From JAPWJZ01 sp965279315 (GTDB lineage: Bacteria; Pseudomonadota; Alphaproteobacteria; Micavibrionales; UBA2020): DNA of 64,000 nt. Position 1 is the first letter of the stretch; each line of letters opens with the position of its first letter. Shown here piece by piece: positions 52,597 through 60,975 of the stretch. Position numbers and translations under genes: made by a program. The stretch covers positions 2,480,001 through 2,544,000 of the forward strand of contig OZ257145.1 of the NCBI GenBank assembly GCA_965279315.1. Reading direction: 5' to 3'. The notes under the pieces were generated by a model. It was not told the DNA's origin. It saw only the letters and a list, made by a program, of their open reading frames with translations, and made no database searches.

Positions 52597-53766
52597 ATGC
52601 AAAAACCGACAACGAAACCCGCCTGCCCCAATTTTTCCTCCGGCCCTTGTGCAAAGCGTCCGGGCTGGACGCCCGATGTGTTGAAAGGCGCACCGACCGG
52701 CCGTTCCCACCGCGCCTCCATCGGCGTCAAGAAACTGGCCGAAGTGATCGAGAAGTCCAAGGCCATCCTTGGAATGCCGGCGGATTACCGCCTCGCCATC
52801 GTCCCCGGATCAGACACCGGCGCGATTGAAATGGCGATGTGGTCGCTGCTGGGCGCGCGCGGCGTCGATGTGCTGGGCTGGGAAGTCTTCGGCAAGATGT
52901 GGATCATCGATGTCACCAAGCAATTGAAACTCTCCGATGTGCGCACCTTTGATGCGCCGTTCGGCTCTATCCCGGACCTCAGCCAGGTCGATAGCGACAG
53001 CGACGTGGTTTTCACATGGAACGGCACAACCTCCGGCGTTAAGGTCCCCAACGGCGACTGGATCAAATCCGACCGCAAAGGCCTGACGATCTGCGATGCG
53101 ACCTCCGCTGTTTTCGCGATGGATCTGCCGTGGGACAAGCTCGATGTCGTGACATGGTCGTGGCAAAAGGTGCTTGGCGGCGAAGCCGCGCACGGCATGC
53201 TCGCCCTGTCGCCCCGCGCGGTCGAACGCCTGAACAGCTATTCGCCGCCCTGGCCAATGCCGAAAGTTTTCCGCCTGACCAAGGGCGGCAAGCTGGTGGA
53301 AGAACCGTTTGAAGGCAAGACGATCAACACCCCCTCCATGCTTGCGGTCGAAGACTGCCTCGACGCCCTGAAATGGGCGGAAGGCATCGGCGGCTTGAAA
53401 GGCCTGATGGCGCGCACGAACGCCAACCTGAAAGCCGTTGAAGACTGGGTTGCCAAAACCGACTGGGCTGAATTCCTGCCCGAGCGCGTGGATATCCGCT
53501 CCAACACCTCCATCTGCTTCAAGGTCGTCGATAGCTGGCTGACCTCGAAGGATGAAGAGGCGCAGCGCAAAGTCATCAAGTCTGTCGAAACCATGCTGGA
53601 TAAAGAAAGCGTGGCGTATGAAATCGCCAACCACCGCGACGCGCCCCCGTCCTTCCGCATCTGGGGCGGCGCGACGGTCGAAACATCCGACGTGAAATCG
53701 CTGCTGGAATGGGTCAGCTGGGCTTATGACAGCGTAAAAGCGCAGGAACAGGCGAAAGCGGCCTAA
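52597..53766 (+). CDS. serC: Phosphoserine aminotransferase
   Basis: 389-residue PLP enzyme of the longer SerC type found in alphaproteobacteria. NFSSGPCAKRPGW and GRSHRAS at the start, IVPGSDTGAIEMAMWS, WNGTTSGVKVP, and the PLP lysine in WSWQKVLGGEAAHGML. It converts 3-phosphohydroxypyruvate to phosphoserine. ATG at 52597 has AGGAGAG upstream. Confidence 0.96.
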   Translation: MQKPTTKPACPNFSSGPCAKRPGWTPDVLKGAPTGRSHRASIGVKKLAEVIEKSKAILGMPADYRLAIVPGSDTGAIEMAMWSLLGARGVDVLGWEVFGKMWIIDVTKQLKLSDVRTFDAPFGSIPDLSQVDSDSDVVFTWNGTTSGVKVPNGDWIKSDRKGLTICDATSAVFAMDLPWDKLDVVTWSWQKVLGGEAAHGMLALSPRAVERLNSYSPPWPMPKVFRLTKGGKLVEEPFEGKTINTPSMLAVEDCLDALKWAEGIGGLKGLMARTNANLKAVEDWVAKTDWAEFLPERVDIRSNTSICFKVVDSWLTSKDEEAQRKVIKSVETMLDKESVAYEIANHRDAPPSFRIWGGATVETSDVKSLLEWVSWAYDSVKAQEQAKAA

Positions 53767-53855
53767 AAAACCGCCTCTTTCCCTCTCCGACGCTGGTTTT
53801 CTGCGTAATTCCGACTACTTGGATTCAGGTAGCGCGAAACGATTGGGGGAAACGC

Positions 53856-54740
53856 ATGGTCAAGGTACTGGGTCACCGCGGCGTCCGGCAGCATAAAGGC
53901 ACCGACGAAAATTCGATTCCGGCCTTCGAGCGCGCGATGAACGAGAGTGACGGCATCGAAACCGACGTTGTCGTCTCCTGCGACAAGACCCCGTTCCTCT
54001 GCCACGAAACCCGCCAGATCACTATCCCGCGCCTCTACACCCGCGCGACCAGCTCCCTGAAGCGCCACCTCAACCGCGCTTCGGCGAAACTGACGCGTGG
54101 CAAGCGCATCGACCAGATGCAGTCGAACGATGTGGATTGCCTGACGCTGAAAAAGGGCTCGAAACTGCCGCGTCTCGCGGAACTGTTCAGCCTTGCACAG
54201 CTTCATCCCGGCAAAATCCTGGACATTGAATTAAAGGGCTACGGCACCGCCGGACCCGTCATCGCTGAAATCCACAAGGCGGTTGCCGAGGGCAAGATCA
54301 CCAAGGATCAGGTTATCCTGACCTCTTTCGACCATGCAGCGCTCGCCGAAGCGCGCAAAATCGACCCCGATATCAAATGCGGCATGATCTTTTCCCGCCG
54401 CGACATGCGGAACAAGCCTATTTATCCGTGGGAAAAAACCAGCACGCGCGCCTATGCGCCGCTGGATGAAATCACGCTGACGGGAAAAAATGCGAGAGAA
54501 GCGAAGCCCGATTATTTCGTGATGACCGCGCGCACGCTGTCGGTTGCGAACATCAACAAAATCCGCAAGCATCATCCGGACGCGAAAATCATGATCTGGA
54601 CGACGAAGAAGCCGGAACGCGACCGCATCCTGCAAAAGCGGCTGAATGATCCCGCAATCGTGAAATACCTCGATACGATCATCACCGATTTTCCGGCGAA
54701 AATGACGGGCATGCTCAGGAAGCGCGGTTTGCGCCCCTAA
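53856..54740 (+). CDS. Glycerophosphodiester phosphodiesterase-like protein
   Basis: 294 residues, no signal peptide. GDPD motifs: V-L-G-H8-R-G, DENSIPAFERAM with a metal Glu, GIETDVVVSCD, CHE, LDIELKGYG and FDHAALAEARKIDP; DTIITDFPAKM closes the barrel. An insert of about 60 basic residues (SLKRHLNRASAKLTRGKR) follows the first part. It probably hydrolyses deacylated phospholipid head groups in the cytoplasm; substrate inferred. Confidence 0.88.
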   Translation: MVKVLGHRGVRQHKGTDENSIPAFERAMNESDGIETDVVVSCDKTPFLCHETRQITIPRLYTRATSSLKRHLNRASAKLTRGKRIDQMQSNDVDCLTLKKGSKLPRLAELFSLAQLHPGKILDIELKGYGTAGPVIAEIHKAVAEGKITKDQVILTSFDHAALAEARKIDPDIKCGMIFSRRDMRNKPIYPWEKTSTRAYAPLDEITLTGKNAREAKPDYFVMTARTLSVANINKIRKHHPDAKIMIWTTKKPERDRILQKRLNDPAIVKYLDTIITDFPAKMTGMLRKRGLRP

Positions 54741-54753
54741 ATCAGCTTGTGAA

Positions 54754-55188
54754 TTAACCCGGACCCTGATTAAGGGGCTGCAGCTGGCCGGTTTTTTTCA
54801 ACACGCTGAAATCGCGCGCCTTGTCGAAGGCTTCGGTCGCGATGCGCGCTGATTTTTCCTGGAATGATTTGCTGAGACCGTGCTGCTGGAAATATGCAAC
54901 ATCGCCTTCAAACGTCGTGCGATCCATATAAGTAGTGCCGCGCGGTGAGTTAGCTTCCAGCTTGTCGAAATAATAATTGCCCTCGACCTGCGGCTTGCCT
55001 TTGATCTGGTCTATCGCTTCGGAAACGCCACGGCGCACCCACAATGTGGCGCGATACGGTTGCTCGACGAAGGCCTGGAACAGTTTTTCTTTCCAGTTCA
55101 TCTGTTTCCATTCGAGGTCTTCACGGATGCGGCGATACTCGTCGGTGTTGACGATTTTCTCTGCCTTGTCGTTAAATTCTGCCTGCAT
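54754..55188 (-). CDS. Hypothetical protein
   Basis: 144 residues, not recognised; soluble and helical, with EDLEWKQMNWKEKLFQAF and YFDKLEANSPRGTTYMDRTT. No cysteine and no signal peptide. The start (ATG 55188) is not preceded by a strong ribosome site. Tail-to-tail with the GDPD-like gene. The 228 bases beyond it to serA are AT-rich and hold no gene that I can see. Confidence 0.62.
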   Translation of the reverse strand: MQAEFNDKAEKIVNTDEYRRIREDLEWKQMNWKEKLFQAFVEQPYRATLWVRRGVSEAIDQIKGKPQVEGNYYFDKLEANSPRGTTYMDRTTFEGDVAYFQQHGLSKSFQEKSARIATEAFDKARDFSVLKKTGQLQPLNQGPG

Positions 55189-55416
55189 GGTGTTTTCCCC
55201 TCATCCCCGAGTCTTCGAAATTTGATTTACCTACTATACGCGCATCCCATAAAATTGTACATGTTGTTTTCATAATAATGGTACTTAGTTACCGCATATT
55301 CACAAATATTCTAAGTTATTGTCGAAATTACCGCTCTGCTGCGCTGCAACATCGCATTGCTTGCCGCTTCGCGAACCCGGGCGTATCATGTGGCTTCATA
55401 TTTATAAGGATCCGTC

Positions 55417-57000
55417 ATGACCGCCAAACCCAAAGTTCTGATCGCCGACAAAATGAGCCCGCAAGCCGAAGCCATCTTCAAATCGCGCGGCGTCGATGTG
55501 ACCGTCAAGACCGACCTGAAACCGGAAGAACTGAAAGCGGAGATCGCGAATTACGACGGTCTCGCCGTCCGCTCCACCACCAAGGTCACGGCGGATATCC
55601 TCAGCAGCGCGACGAACCTGAAGGTCATCGGCCGCGCCGGCATCGGCGTCGATAACGTCGACGTGCCCGCCGCGACGCAGACCGGCGTTGTCGTCATGAA
55701 CACGCCCTTCGGCAATTCCATCACCACCGCCGAACACACCATCGCCATGCTGATGGCCCTCGCCCGCGATATCCCGCAGGCAAACGCATCCACCCATGCA
55801 GGAAAATGGGAAAAAACGAAATTCATGGGCCAGGAGATTTTCGGCAAGACGCTCGGCGTCATCGGCTGCGGCAACATCGGCGCGATCGTCGCCGACCGCG
55901 GCATCGGCCTGAAAATGAAGGTCATTGCATTCGACCCCTTCCTGTCGGCGGAGCGCGCTGTCGAACTGGGCGTTGAAAAGGTGGAGCTGGAAGACGTTCT
56001 GACCCGCGCCGATTTTATCACTATCCACACCCCGATGACCGAGAAGACCAAGGGCATCATCAATGCAGCCGCCATCGCCAAAATGAAAAAAGGCGTGCGC
56101 CTGATCAACTGCGCGCGCGGCGGGCTGATCGTGGAAGCCGACCTGAAAGCGGCATTGGATAGCGGCCATGTGGCCGGCGCGGCGCTCGACGTGTTCGAAA
56201 CCGAACCCGCGAAGGAAAACCTGCTGTTCAACCATGCAAAAGTGATCTGCACCCCGCACCTTGGCGCATCGACCGTCGAGGCGCAGGAAAACGTAGCGCT
56301 GCAAGTGGCCGAACAAATGTCCGACTTCCTGTTGCAGGGGGCGGTTGCGAATGCCGTCAACATGCCCTCCGTCAGCGCGGAAGATGCACCGAAACTGAAA
56401 CCCTACATGAAGCTCGCCGAACAGCTCGGCAGCTTCGCGGGCCAGATGGCGACGACGGACGCAAAAGAAATCCAGATCGAATATGAAGGCCTCGTGGCCG
56501 CCACCAACACCAAGCCGCTGACCGCGCTGGTGCTGGCGGGCTTCCTGAAGCCCTCGATGGAAGGCGTGAACATCGTGAGCGCACCTGCGCGCGCGAAGGA
56601 ACGCGGCATCACCATCGCCGAAACGAAACGCGACAAGGCACAGAACTACCAGACGATCGTGCGCGTGACCGTGAAGGATTCGACCGGCACCACCACGATC
56701 TCCGGCACCATCTTCAACGACCGCCCGCGCGTGATCGACATCAACGGCGTGCCGACCGATGCGTCGCTGAATTCCGAAATGCTCTACGTCCTCAACCTCG
56801 ACAAGCCTGGCCTGATCGGCGCGGTCGGCACGATTTTGGGCGACAACAAGATCAACATCTCCGACTTCAACCTTGGCCGCATCCCCGGCAAGGACCGCGC
56901 AATCGCCCTGATTTCCGTCGACGGCACCGTGCCGCAGACGATCATCGACCAGATCAAGAAAATTGCCCAGGTCGAGCAGGCGAAAGTGCTGCGCTTTTAA
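55417..57000 (+). CDS. serA: D-3-phosphoglycerate dehydrogenase
   Basis: 527 residues, the long form. NAD-binding LGVIGCGNIGAIVADRGIG, catalytic Arg in CARGGLIVEADL, Glu in FETEPAKEN and His in TPHLGAST; then an ASB-like middle domain and a C-terminal ACT domain (LNLDKPGLIGAVGTILGDNK) that suggests feedback control by serine. AAGGA sits ahead of the ATG. A short CCACCC/GGGTGG hairpin after the stop lacks a T run. Confidence 0.96.
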   Translation: MTAKPKVLIADKMSPQAEAIFKSRGVDVTVKTDLKPEELKAEIANYDGLAVRSTTKVTADILSSATNLKVIGRAGIGVDNVDVPAATQTGVVVMNTPFGNSITTAEHTIAMLMALARDIPQANASTHAGKWEKTKFMGQEIFGKTLGVIGCGNIGAIVADRGIGLKMKVIAFDPFLSAERAVELGVEKVELEDVLTRADFITIHTPMTEKTKGIINAAAIAKMKKGVRLINCARGGLIVEADLKAALDSGHVAGAALDVFETEPAKENLLFNHAKVICTPHLGASTVEAQENVALQVAEQMSDFLLQGAVANAVNMPSVSAEDAPKLKPYMKLAEQLGSFAGQMATTDAKEIQIEYEGLVAATNTKPLTALVLAGFLKPSMEGVNIVSAPARAKERGITIAETKRDKAQNYQTIVRVTVKDSTGTTTISGTIFNDRPRVIDINGVPTDASLNSEMLYVLNLDKPGLIGAVGTILGDNKINISDFNLGRIPGKDRAIALISVDGTVPQTIIDQIKKIAQVEQAKVLRF

Positions 57001-57040
57001 CATTTAAACCACCCTGCCTTCGGGTGGGGTGGAGAATAAA

Positions 57041-57673
57041 ATGACGATCAAGGAAATCTACGCCGCCATCGCGATCCTGCTGATGCTGGTCTCGCGCGGC
57101 ACTTACTTCACAAGCATCCTGAAAGGGCGCACGAAGCCCCATGCGTTTTCGTGGCTGATCTGGGGCGTTATCTCCAGCATCGGCTTCGCGGCGCAGATTG
57201 CCGAACATGCGGGCGCCGCGGCATGGGTGCGCGGCGTCGGCTGCATCACCTGCTTCGTCGTGGTCGGGCTCTGCTGGTTCAGGGGGGAGCGTGATATCCG
57301 CCGCGCCGACTGGATCACCCTCGCCATATCGCTCGCCGCCATTCCGCTCTGGATGCTCACGAAAACGCCGATGTGGTCGGTGATACTCGTCTGCCTGATC
57401 GATACGTCCGGTTACCTGCCCACGCTGCGCAAGGTGCATCGCAAGCCGAAGGAAGAAACGCCTTACGGTTATATATTATCCTCCGCTGGCGCGTTCCTGT
57501 CGGTGCTGGCGATTGATAACTATACGGTCTCCACATGGCTCTACCCTTCCGTTCTGACGGCATCGAACATCCTGATGGCGGGGTATATTTTCCTCCGCCG
57601 GTATCAGCTGCACCTGCATGCAAAGAAAAATGAACCGCTGGTAGGCGCCGGCGAGGCGAGTTTACATTTATAA
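57041..57673 (+). CDS. Multispan membrane protein, tandem paralogue 1
   Basis: 210 residues with about six hydrophobic segments. KPHAFSWLIWGVISSIGFAA near residues 32-51 and LIDTSGYLPTLRKV near 129-142 are the shared blocks; the proline-rich inter-helix positions recall PQ-loop/SWEET-type or PnuC-type small transporters, but no family is assigned. ATG 57041 has GGAG upstream. The stop overlaps the start of the second copy by 1 base. Confidence 0.75.
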   Translation: MTIKEIYAAIAILLMLVSRGTYFTSILKGRTKPHAFSWLIWGVISSIGFAAQIAEHAGAAAWVRGVGCITCFVVVGLCWFRGERDIRRADWITLAISLAAIPLWMLTKTPMWSVILVCLIDTSGYLPTLRKVHRKPKEETPYGYILSSAGAFLSVLAIDNYTVSTWLYPSVLTASNILMAGYIFLRRYQLHLHAKKNEPLVGAGEASLHL

Positions 57674-58260
57674 TGATGACCGACCTGCAAATTTTCGGCG
57701 CGCTGGCGACCAGTACGGTTTTCATCTCGCGCTACTTTTATTTTCGGAGCATCTACCGCGACGGCGCAAAGCCGCATGCCTTTTCGTGGCTGATATGGGG
57801 CTGTATTTCCGCCGTCGGCTTCGCGGCGCAGGTGGCGGAGGGTGCAGGCCCGGGTGCATGGGCGCGCGGTTTTGCCTGCGCGACCTGTTTCATCCTTGTC
57901 GTCATCGGCTGGCAGCGCGGCGACCGCAGCTATAAAACCGGTGACTGGGTGACACTTGCCGTTTCGTTGTCGGCCATCCCGCTGTGGATCGTTACCGAAA
58001 CCCCCATATGGTCGGTCATACTTGTCTGCATCATCGACTGCGTCGGGTACCTGCCCACGATCCGCAAAGCCATCGACAAGCCGTTCGAGGAACCAGCGGC
58101 AGGCTATGGCTGGTTCGCCATCGGCGCCCTTCTCTCGCTTGCGGCGATCGAGCACTACTCGCCGTCGACATGGCTCTACCCCGTCGTCATGGTCATTTCC
58201 AACAGCGCCATGACCGCATTCCTGCTGCTGCGCCGCCAGCAGAAAACGGCAATTGCCTGA
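57673..58260 (+). CDS. Multispan membrane protein, tandem paralogue 2
   Basis: 195 residues, clearly the sister of the preceding gene: both have KPHAFSWLIWG, FAAQ[IV]AE, a W-[IV]TLA[IV]SLSAIPLW-like helix, WSVILVC[IL]ID and STWLYP. Identity looks roughly half by eye, so the duplication is old. Together they could form a heterodimeric transporter, as half-size membrane proteins often do; this is inference. Confidence 0.75.
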   Translation: MMTDLQIFGALATSTVFISRYFYFRSIYRDGAKPHAFSWLIWGCISAVGFAAQVAEGAGPGAWARGFACATCFILVVIGWQRGDRSYKTGDWVTLAVSLSAIPLWIVTETPIWSVILVCIIDCVGYLPTIRKAIDKPFEEPAAGYGWFAIGALLSLAAIEHYSPSTWLYPVVMVISNSAMTAFLLLRRQQKTAIA

Positions 58261-58286
58261 ATCGGCGGGAATGTTATTATAAAGCC

Positions 58287-58832
58287 ATGAAACACCTGTT
58301 TTTTGCCTTTTTGGTCCTGTTCGCCCTGTCCACCCCCGCTGCCGCCATGAATGCGCAGCAGGGTGAATATTCATCACGCGCTGAAAAGCCGCGCTTCACG
58401 CAGGAAGTCGCCTCGATCGAGGTCCTGAAAAAAGACCGGCTGATGGTGCTGATGGATGCCGGGGGCAAGGTCATCACCAGCTATAAAATTTCCCTCGGCC
58501 GTTTCCCCGAAGGTCCCAAGGAACAGGAAGGCGACGGCCGTACGCCGGAGGGCAAGTACACCATTGATATGCGCAACGGCAACAGCCATTATTACCGCTC
58601 CTTGCGCATTTCATACCCCAGCGAAGAAGACCTGAAAGCCGCGAAGAAAAAAGGCGTCAACCCCGGCGGCAATATCTTCATCCACGGCAAGCCGAACATG
58701 AAATTCTGGATGTTCTGGAAGTATAACAAGTCGAAAGACTGGACGGATGGCTGCATCGCCGTCGATGACCGCGACATGCGCGAAATGTGGGAAGTCATCC
58801 GCCAAGGTACGCCCATCACCATCGTCCCGTAA
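58287..58832 (+). CDS. Secreted L,D-transpeptidase (YkuD domain)
   Basis: 181 residues with signal peptide MKHLFFAFLVLFALSTPAAA. YkuD core: SIEVLKKDRLMVLMDAGG, GDGRTPEGKYTID, IFIH133GKPN and DWTDGC156IAVDD, with the catalytic His and Cys in place (the usual S/T-x-GC is TDGC here). Such enzymes form 3-3 peptidoglycan cross-links or attach proteins to peptidoglycan. A stretch FWMFWKYNKSK between His and Cys is typical of the smaller alphaproteobacterial branch. Eight bases upstream of the first HExxH paralogue. Confidence 0.9.
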   Translation: MKHLFFAFLVLFALSTPAAAMNAQQGEYSSRAEKPRFTQEVASIEVLKKDRLMVLMDAGGKVITSYKISLGRFPEGPKEQEGDGRTPEGKYTIDMRNGNSHYYRSLRISYPSEEDLKAAKKKGVNPGGNIFIHGKPNMKFWMFWKYNKSKDWTDGCIAVDDRDMREMWEVIRQGTPITIVP

Positions 58833-58840
58833 GGTTCACC

Positions 58841-59551
58841 ATGCCCGTTTTCGAAACGCTCGCGCCTGCGCTCACGACATTGCTGATGCTGGCAGGAAAT
58901 CCCGCTGGTTGCCCCGCACAGGGGCCGGTCAGCGTCGATGTGCGGCTTGATAAACGCGACAGCGCCTATGTCACGAACCTCACCTCGCAGCAGCTGACCG
59001 CGAAATATGGCCTTGATCCCGACTCCACCCTGTCCACCGACGGCCACTGGATGGTCAGCGGCGTGACAGTCGTCAGTGAAGGCGGCCTTTCCGCACAGAC
59101 GAAAATGTCGTTCAACATCCTGCCGAATTACAAGAACGACACCGCCTGCCTGACCGTCGACAAGGTTGAATATCAGGTGCAATACGCGCCGAAAATTTTC
59201 ATCGCGCAGGATTACAAGGACATGGGGTGCCGGTATTCCGCCACATTGATGCACGAAAAACGCCATGTGCAGACCGATGTGCGCACCTTCAGCGATTTCT
59301 TCCCCGATATCGCCAAAAGCATACGCGATACCGTGCAGCGCGTGGGCGCGCAAGGGCCTTTCCCGAATGCCGCCACGCCCGAGATGCAAAAACGCACGAT
59401 GGACCAGATCAATGCCGACCTGAAGCCCGTTTTCGACCGCCTGGTGATCTTGCGCCGCAAACGGCAGGCGGAGATCGATACCGAGGCGAATTATATCCGC
59501 GACACCGCCCTCTGCCCCGGCCAGTTCCCCAAATTTGACGGCAATAAATAG
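58841..59551 (+). CDS. Putative secreted HExxH metalloprotease-like protein, paralogue 1
   Basis: 236 residues. A hydrophobic, uncharged N-terminus is followed by C24-P. The shared core is STLSTDGHWMVSGVTV near residues 62-77, CLTVDKVEYQVQYAPKIFI, GCRYSATL, H138-E-K-R-H-V-x-T-D, RVGAQGPFP and RRKRQAEIDTEANY ending in LCPG. H-E-x-x-H is the zinc-protease signature; the arrangement of a preceding Cys-rich beta region with HExxH resembles DUF922-type predicted secreted proteases. The substrate is unknown. Follows the L,D-transpeptidase closely and is probably in the same operon. Confidence 0.72.
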   Translation: MPVFETLAPALTTLLMLAGNPAGCPAQGPVSVDVRLDKRDSAYVTNLTSQQLTAKYGLDPDSTLSTDGHWMVSGVTVVSEGGLSAQTKMSFNILPNYKNDTACLTVDKVEYQVQYAPKIFIAQDYKDMGCRYSATLMHEKRHVQTDVRTFSDFFPDIAKSIRDTVQRVGAQGPFPNAATPEMQKRTMDQINADLKPVFDRLVILRRKRQAEIDTEANYIRDTALCPGQFPKFDGNK

Positions 59552-59568
59552 ATATGGTCGAATAGGAT

Positions 59569-60243
59569 ATGATCGGTTTTGACCCCATATCCGTGCCCAC
59601 CCTGCTGCTGCTGGCCGGCATGTCCGGCAGCTGCCCCAACCTTGGCGGCGCCACCGTCGATGTGACGCTCAATGCCAGCGAAGCGCCGCTCGATACCAGC
59701 ATGACGCATGAAGAACTGACGGCGGGTTTTGCCAACAACCCCGATTCAACCCTGTCGACCGAACCCGGCTGGCATCTGGGCGGGCTGACCATGAGCAACG
59801 TGCAGCAATTGTTCAGCGCGCATTTTGAACAGGCGCTGTACCCCGATGGCACCGCATGTTTCGCCTTGTCGGATGTGTCGATCGATATCATCTATACGCC
59901 CGTGATTTACGTCGCATCCGATTATGTGGGGCAGCAATGCCGTTACACCGTCACGCTGGCGCATGAACAGCGGCATGTGGGCACAGATTTGCAGGTGTTC
60001 AACGATTTCACGCCCTATCTGCAAGGCAACCTGCAGGCCTATATCAACCGCATCGGCACACAAGGCCCGTATGACCAGAGCCAGTTGCAGGCGGCGCAGG
60101 ACTCGCTGCTGCAGCAGGTCGAACAGGCCGCACAGCCGATCATGGACCAGCTGGTCGAGACCCGCCGCCAGCGACAGGCCGAATTCGATACCCAGACCAA
60201 TTACGAACGCGAAAGCGCAATGTGCCAAGACAGCGGTGAATGA
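59569..60243 (+). CDS. Putative secreted HExxH metalloprotease-like protein, paralogue 2
   Basis: 224 residues, same layout as the preceding gene: uncharged hydrophobic start then SGSC-P, STLSTEPGWHLGGLTM, CFALSDVSIDIIYTPVIYV, QQCRYTVTL, H132-E-Q-R-H-V-G-T-D, RIGTQGPYD, and RRQRQAEFDTQTNYERESAMC. Three cysteine positions are held with both sisters, fitting disulfides in an exported protein. Overlaps the next gene as ATGA. Confidence 0.72.
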   Translation: MIGFDPISVPTLLLLAGMSGSCPNLGGATVDVTLNASEAPLDTSMTHEELTAGFANNPDSTLSTEPGWHLGGLTMSNVQQLFSAHFEQALYPDGTACFALSDVSIDIIYTPVIYVASDYVGQQCRYTVTLAHEQRHVGTDLQVFNDFTPYLQGNLQAYINRIGTQGPYDQSQLQAAQDSLLQQVEQAAQPIMDQLVETRRQRQAEFDTQTNYERESAMCQDSGE

Positions 60244-60932
60244 TGCTCGAAATCCCGCTCATGCTGTCAAAAATGTATTTACTGGCGCAGATGACCGTCT
60301 GTCCCGTGCCCGAATATATCCCGGAAGTCGACGTGCAGTTCAAGACCAGCAAGGTCGAATACGTGACGGCAGTGCCGGTTAAAGCGCTGACCAAATCGAT
60401 GTCCGGCAACAAGGACGCAACGCACCTGACCGACAACCCGAACTGGCACGTCTTTGGCATGACTGTCGGCCTTTTGGGTGGCGGGAACTATCGCGTCCTT
60501 TATACAAGCAAGACAGACCAGACAGGGCAAAGCTGCATTTACATTGACCGCGTCGAATTCCTCATCACATACACGCCCACTATTTTCATCGGCAAGGAAT
60601 TGCAGACATCCGAATGCCGCTTCAAGATGGTCAAGCTGCACGAACAGCGCCATGTGGCGACCGACCTGAAGGTCATCAAGGAATACCTGCCGAAAATCAA
60701 AATGGAGATTTTGTGGTACTTGCGCGGTGTCGGCGCACAAGGTCCGTTCCCGCAATACGAAATCGACAAAAACGGGAAGCGTGTCGTCGATGAAGTCGTC
60801 AAATATGTGCGCCCCATGGTCGAACAAATGATAGAAACCAAACGCGCCCGCCAAAGCGATATCGATACCGTTGAAAACTATAAATATGAATCCGGCCTAT
60901 GCCCCGGCGATTACCCCCAATTGGAACAATAA
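60240..60932 (+). CDS. Putative secreted HExxH metalloprotease-like protein, paralogue 3
   Basis: 230 residues, the most diverged and most basic copy: LLAQMTVCPVPEYIP at the start, THLTDNPNWHVFGMTV, CIYIDRVEFLITYTPTIFI, SECRFKMVKL, H134-E-Q-R-H-V-A-T-D, GVGAQGPFP and KRARQSDIDTVENYKYESGLC. STLST is replaced by THLTD but the Trp-His following is like paralogue 2. Start at 60240 or 60243 (ATGATG) overlapping the upstream stop. Ends 43 bases before trmFO. Confidence 0.72.
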   Translation: MMLEIPLMLSKMYLLAQMTVCPVPEYIPEVDVQFKTSKVEYVTAVPVKALTKSMSGNKDATHLTDNPNWHVFGMTVGLLGGGNYRVLYTSKTDQTGQSCIYIDRVEFLITYTPTIFIGKELQTSECRFKMVKLHEQRHVATDLKVIKEYLPKIKMEILWYLRGVGAQGPFPQYEIDKNGKRVVDEVVKYVRPMVEQMIETKRARQSDIDTVENYKYESGLCPGDYPQLEQ

Positions 60933-60975
60933 AATATTATTGAAAATTACTCCCCGCCGTGCTATTTCTCGCGGC

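Noticed and set aside
55402..57003. 533-codon minus-strand open frame
   Set aside because: Antisense to serA, whose motifs are unmistakable.
57003..57034. CCACCC/GGGTGG hairpin after serA
   Set aside because: No T run and it leads directly into the ribosome site of the next gene; could be an mRNA structure but not a supported terminator.
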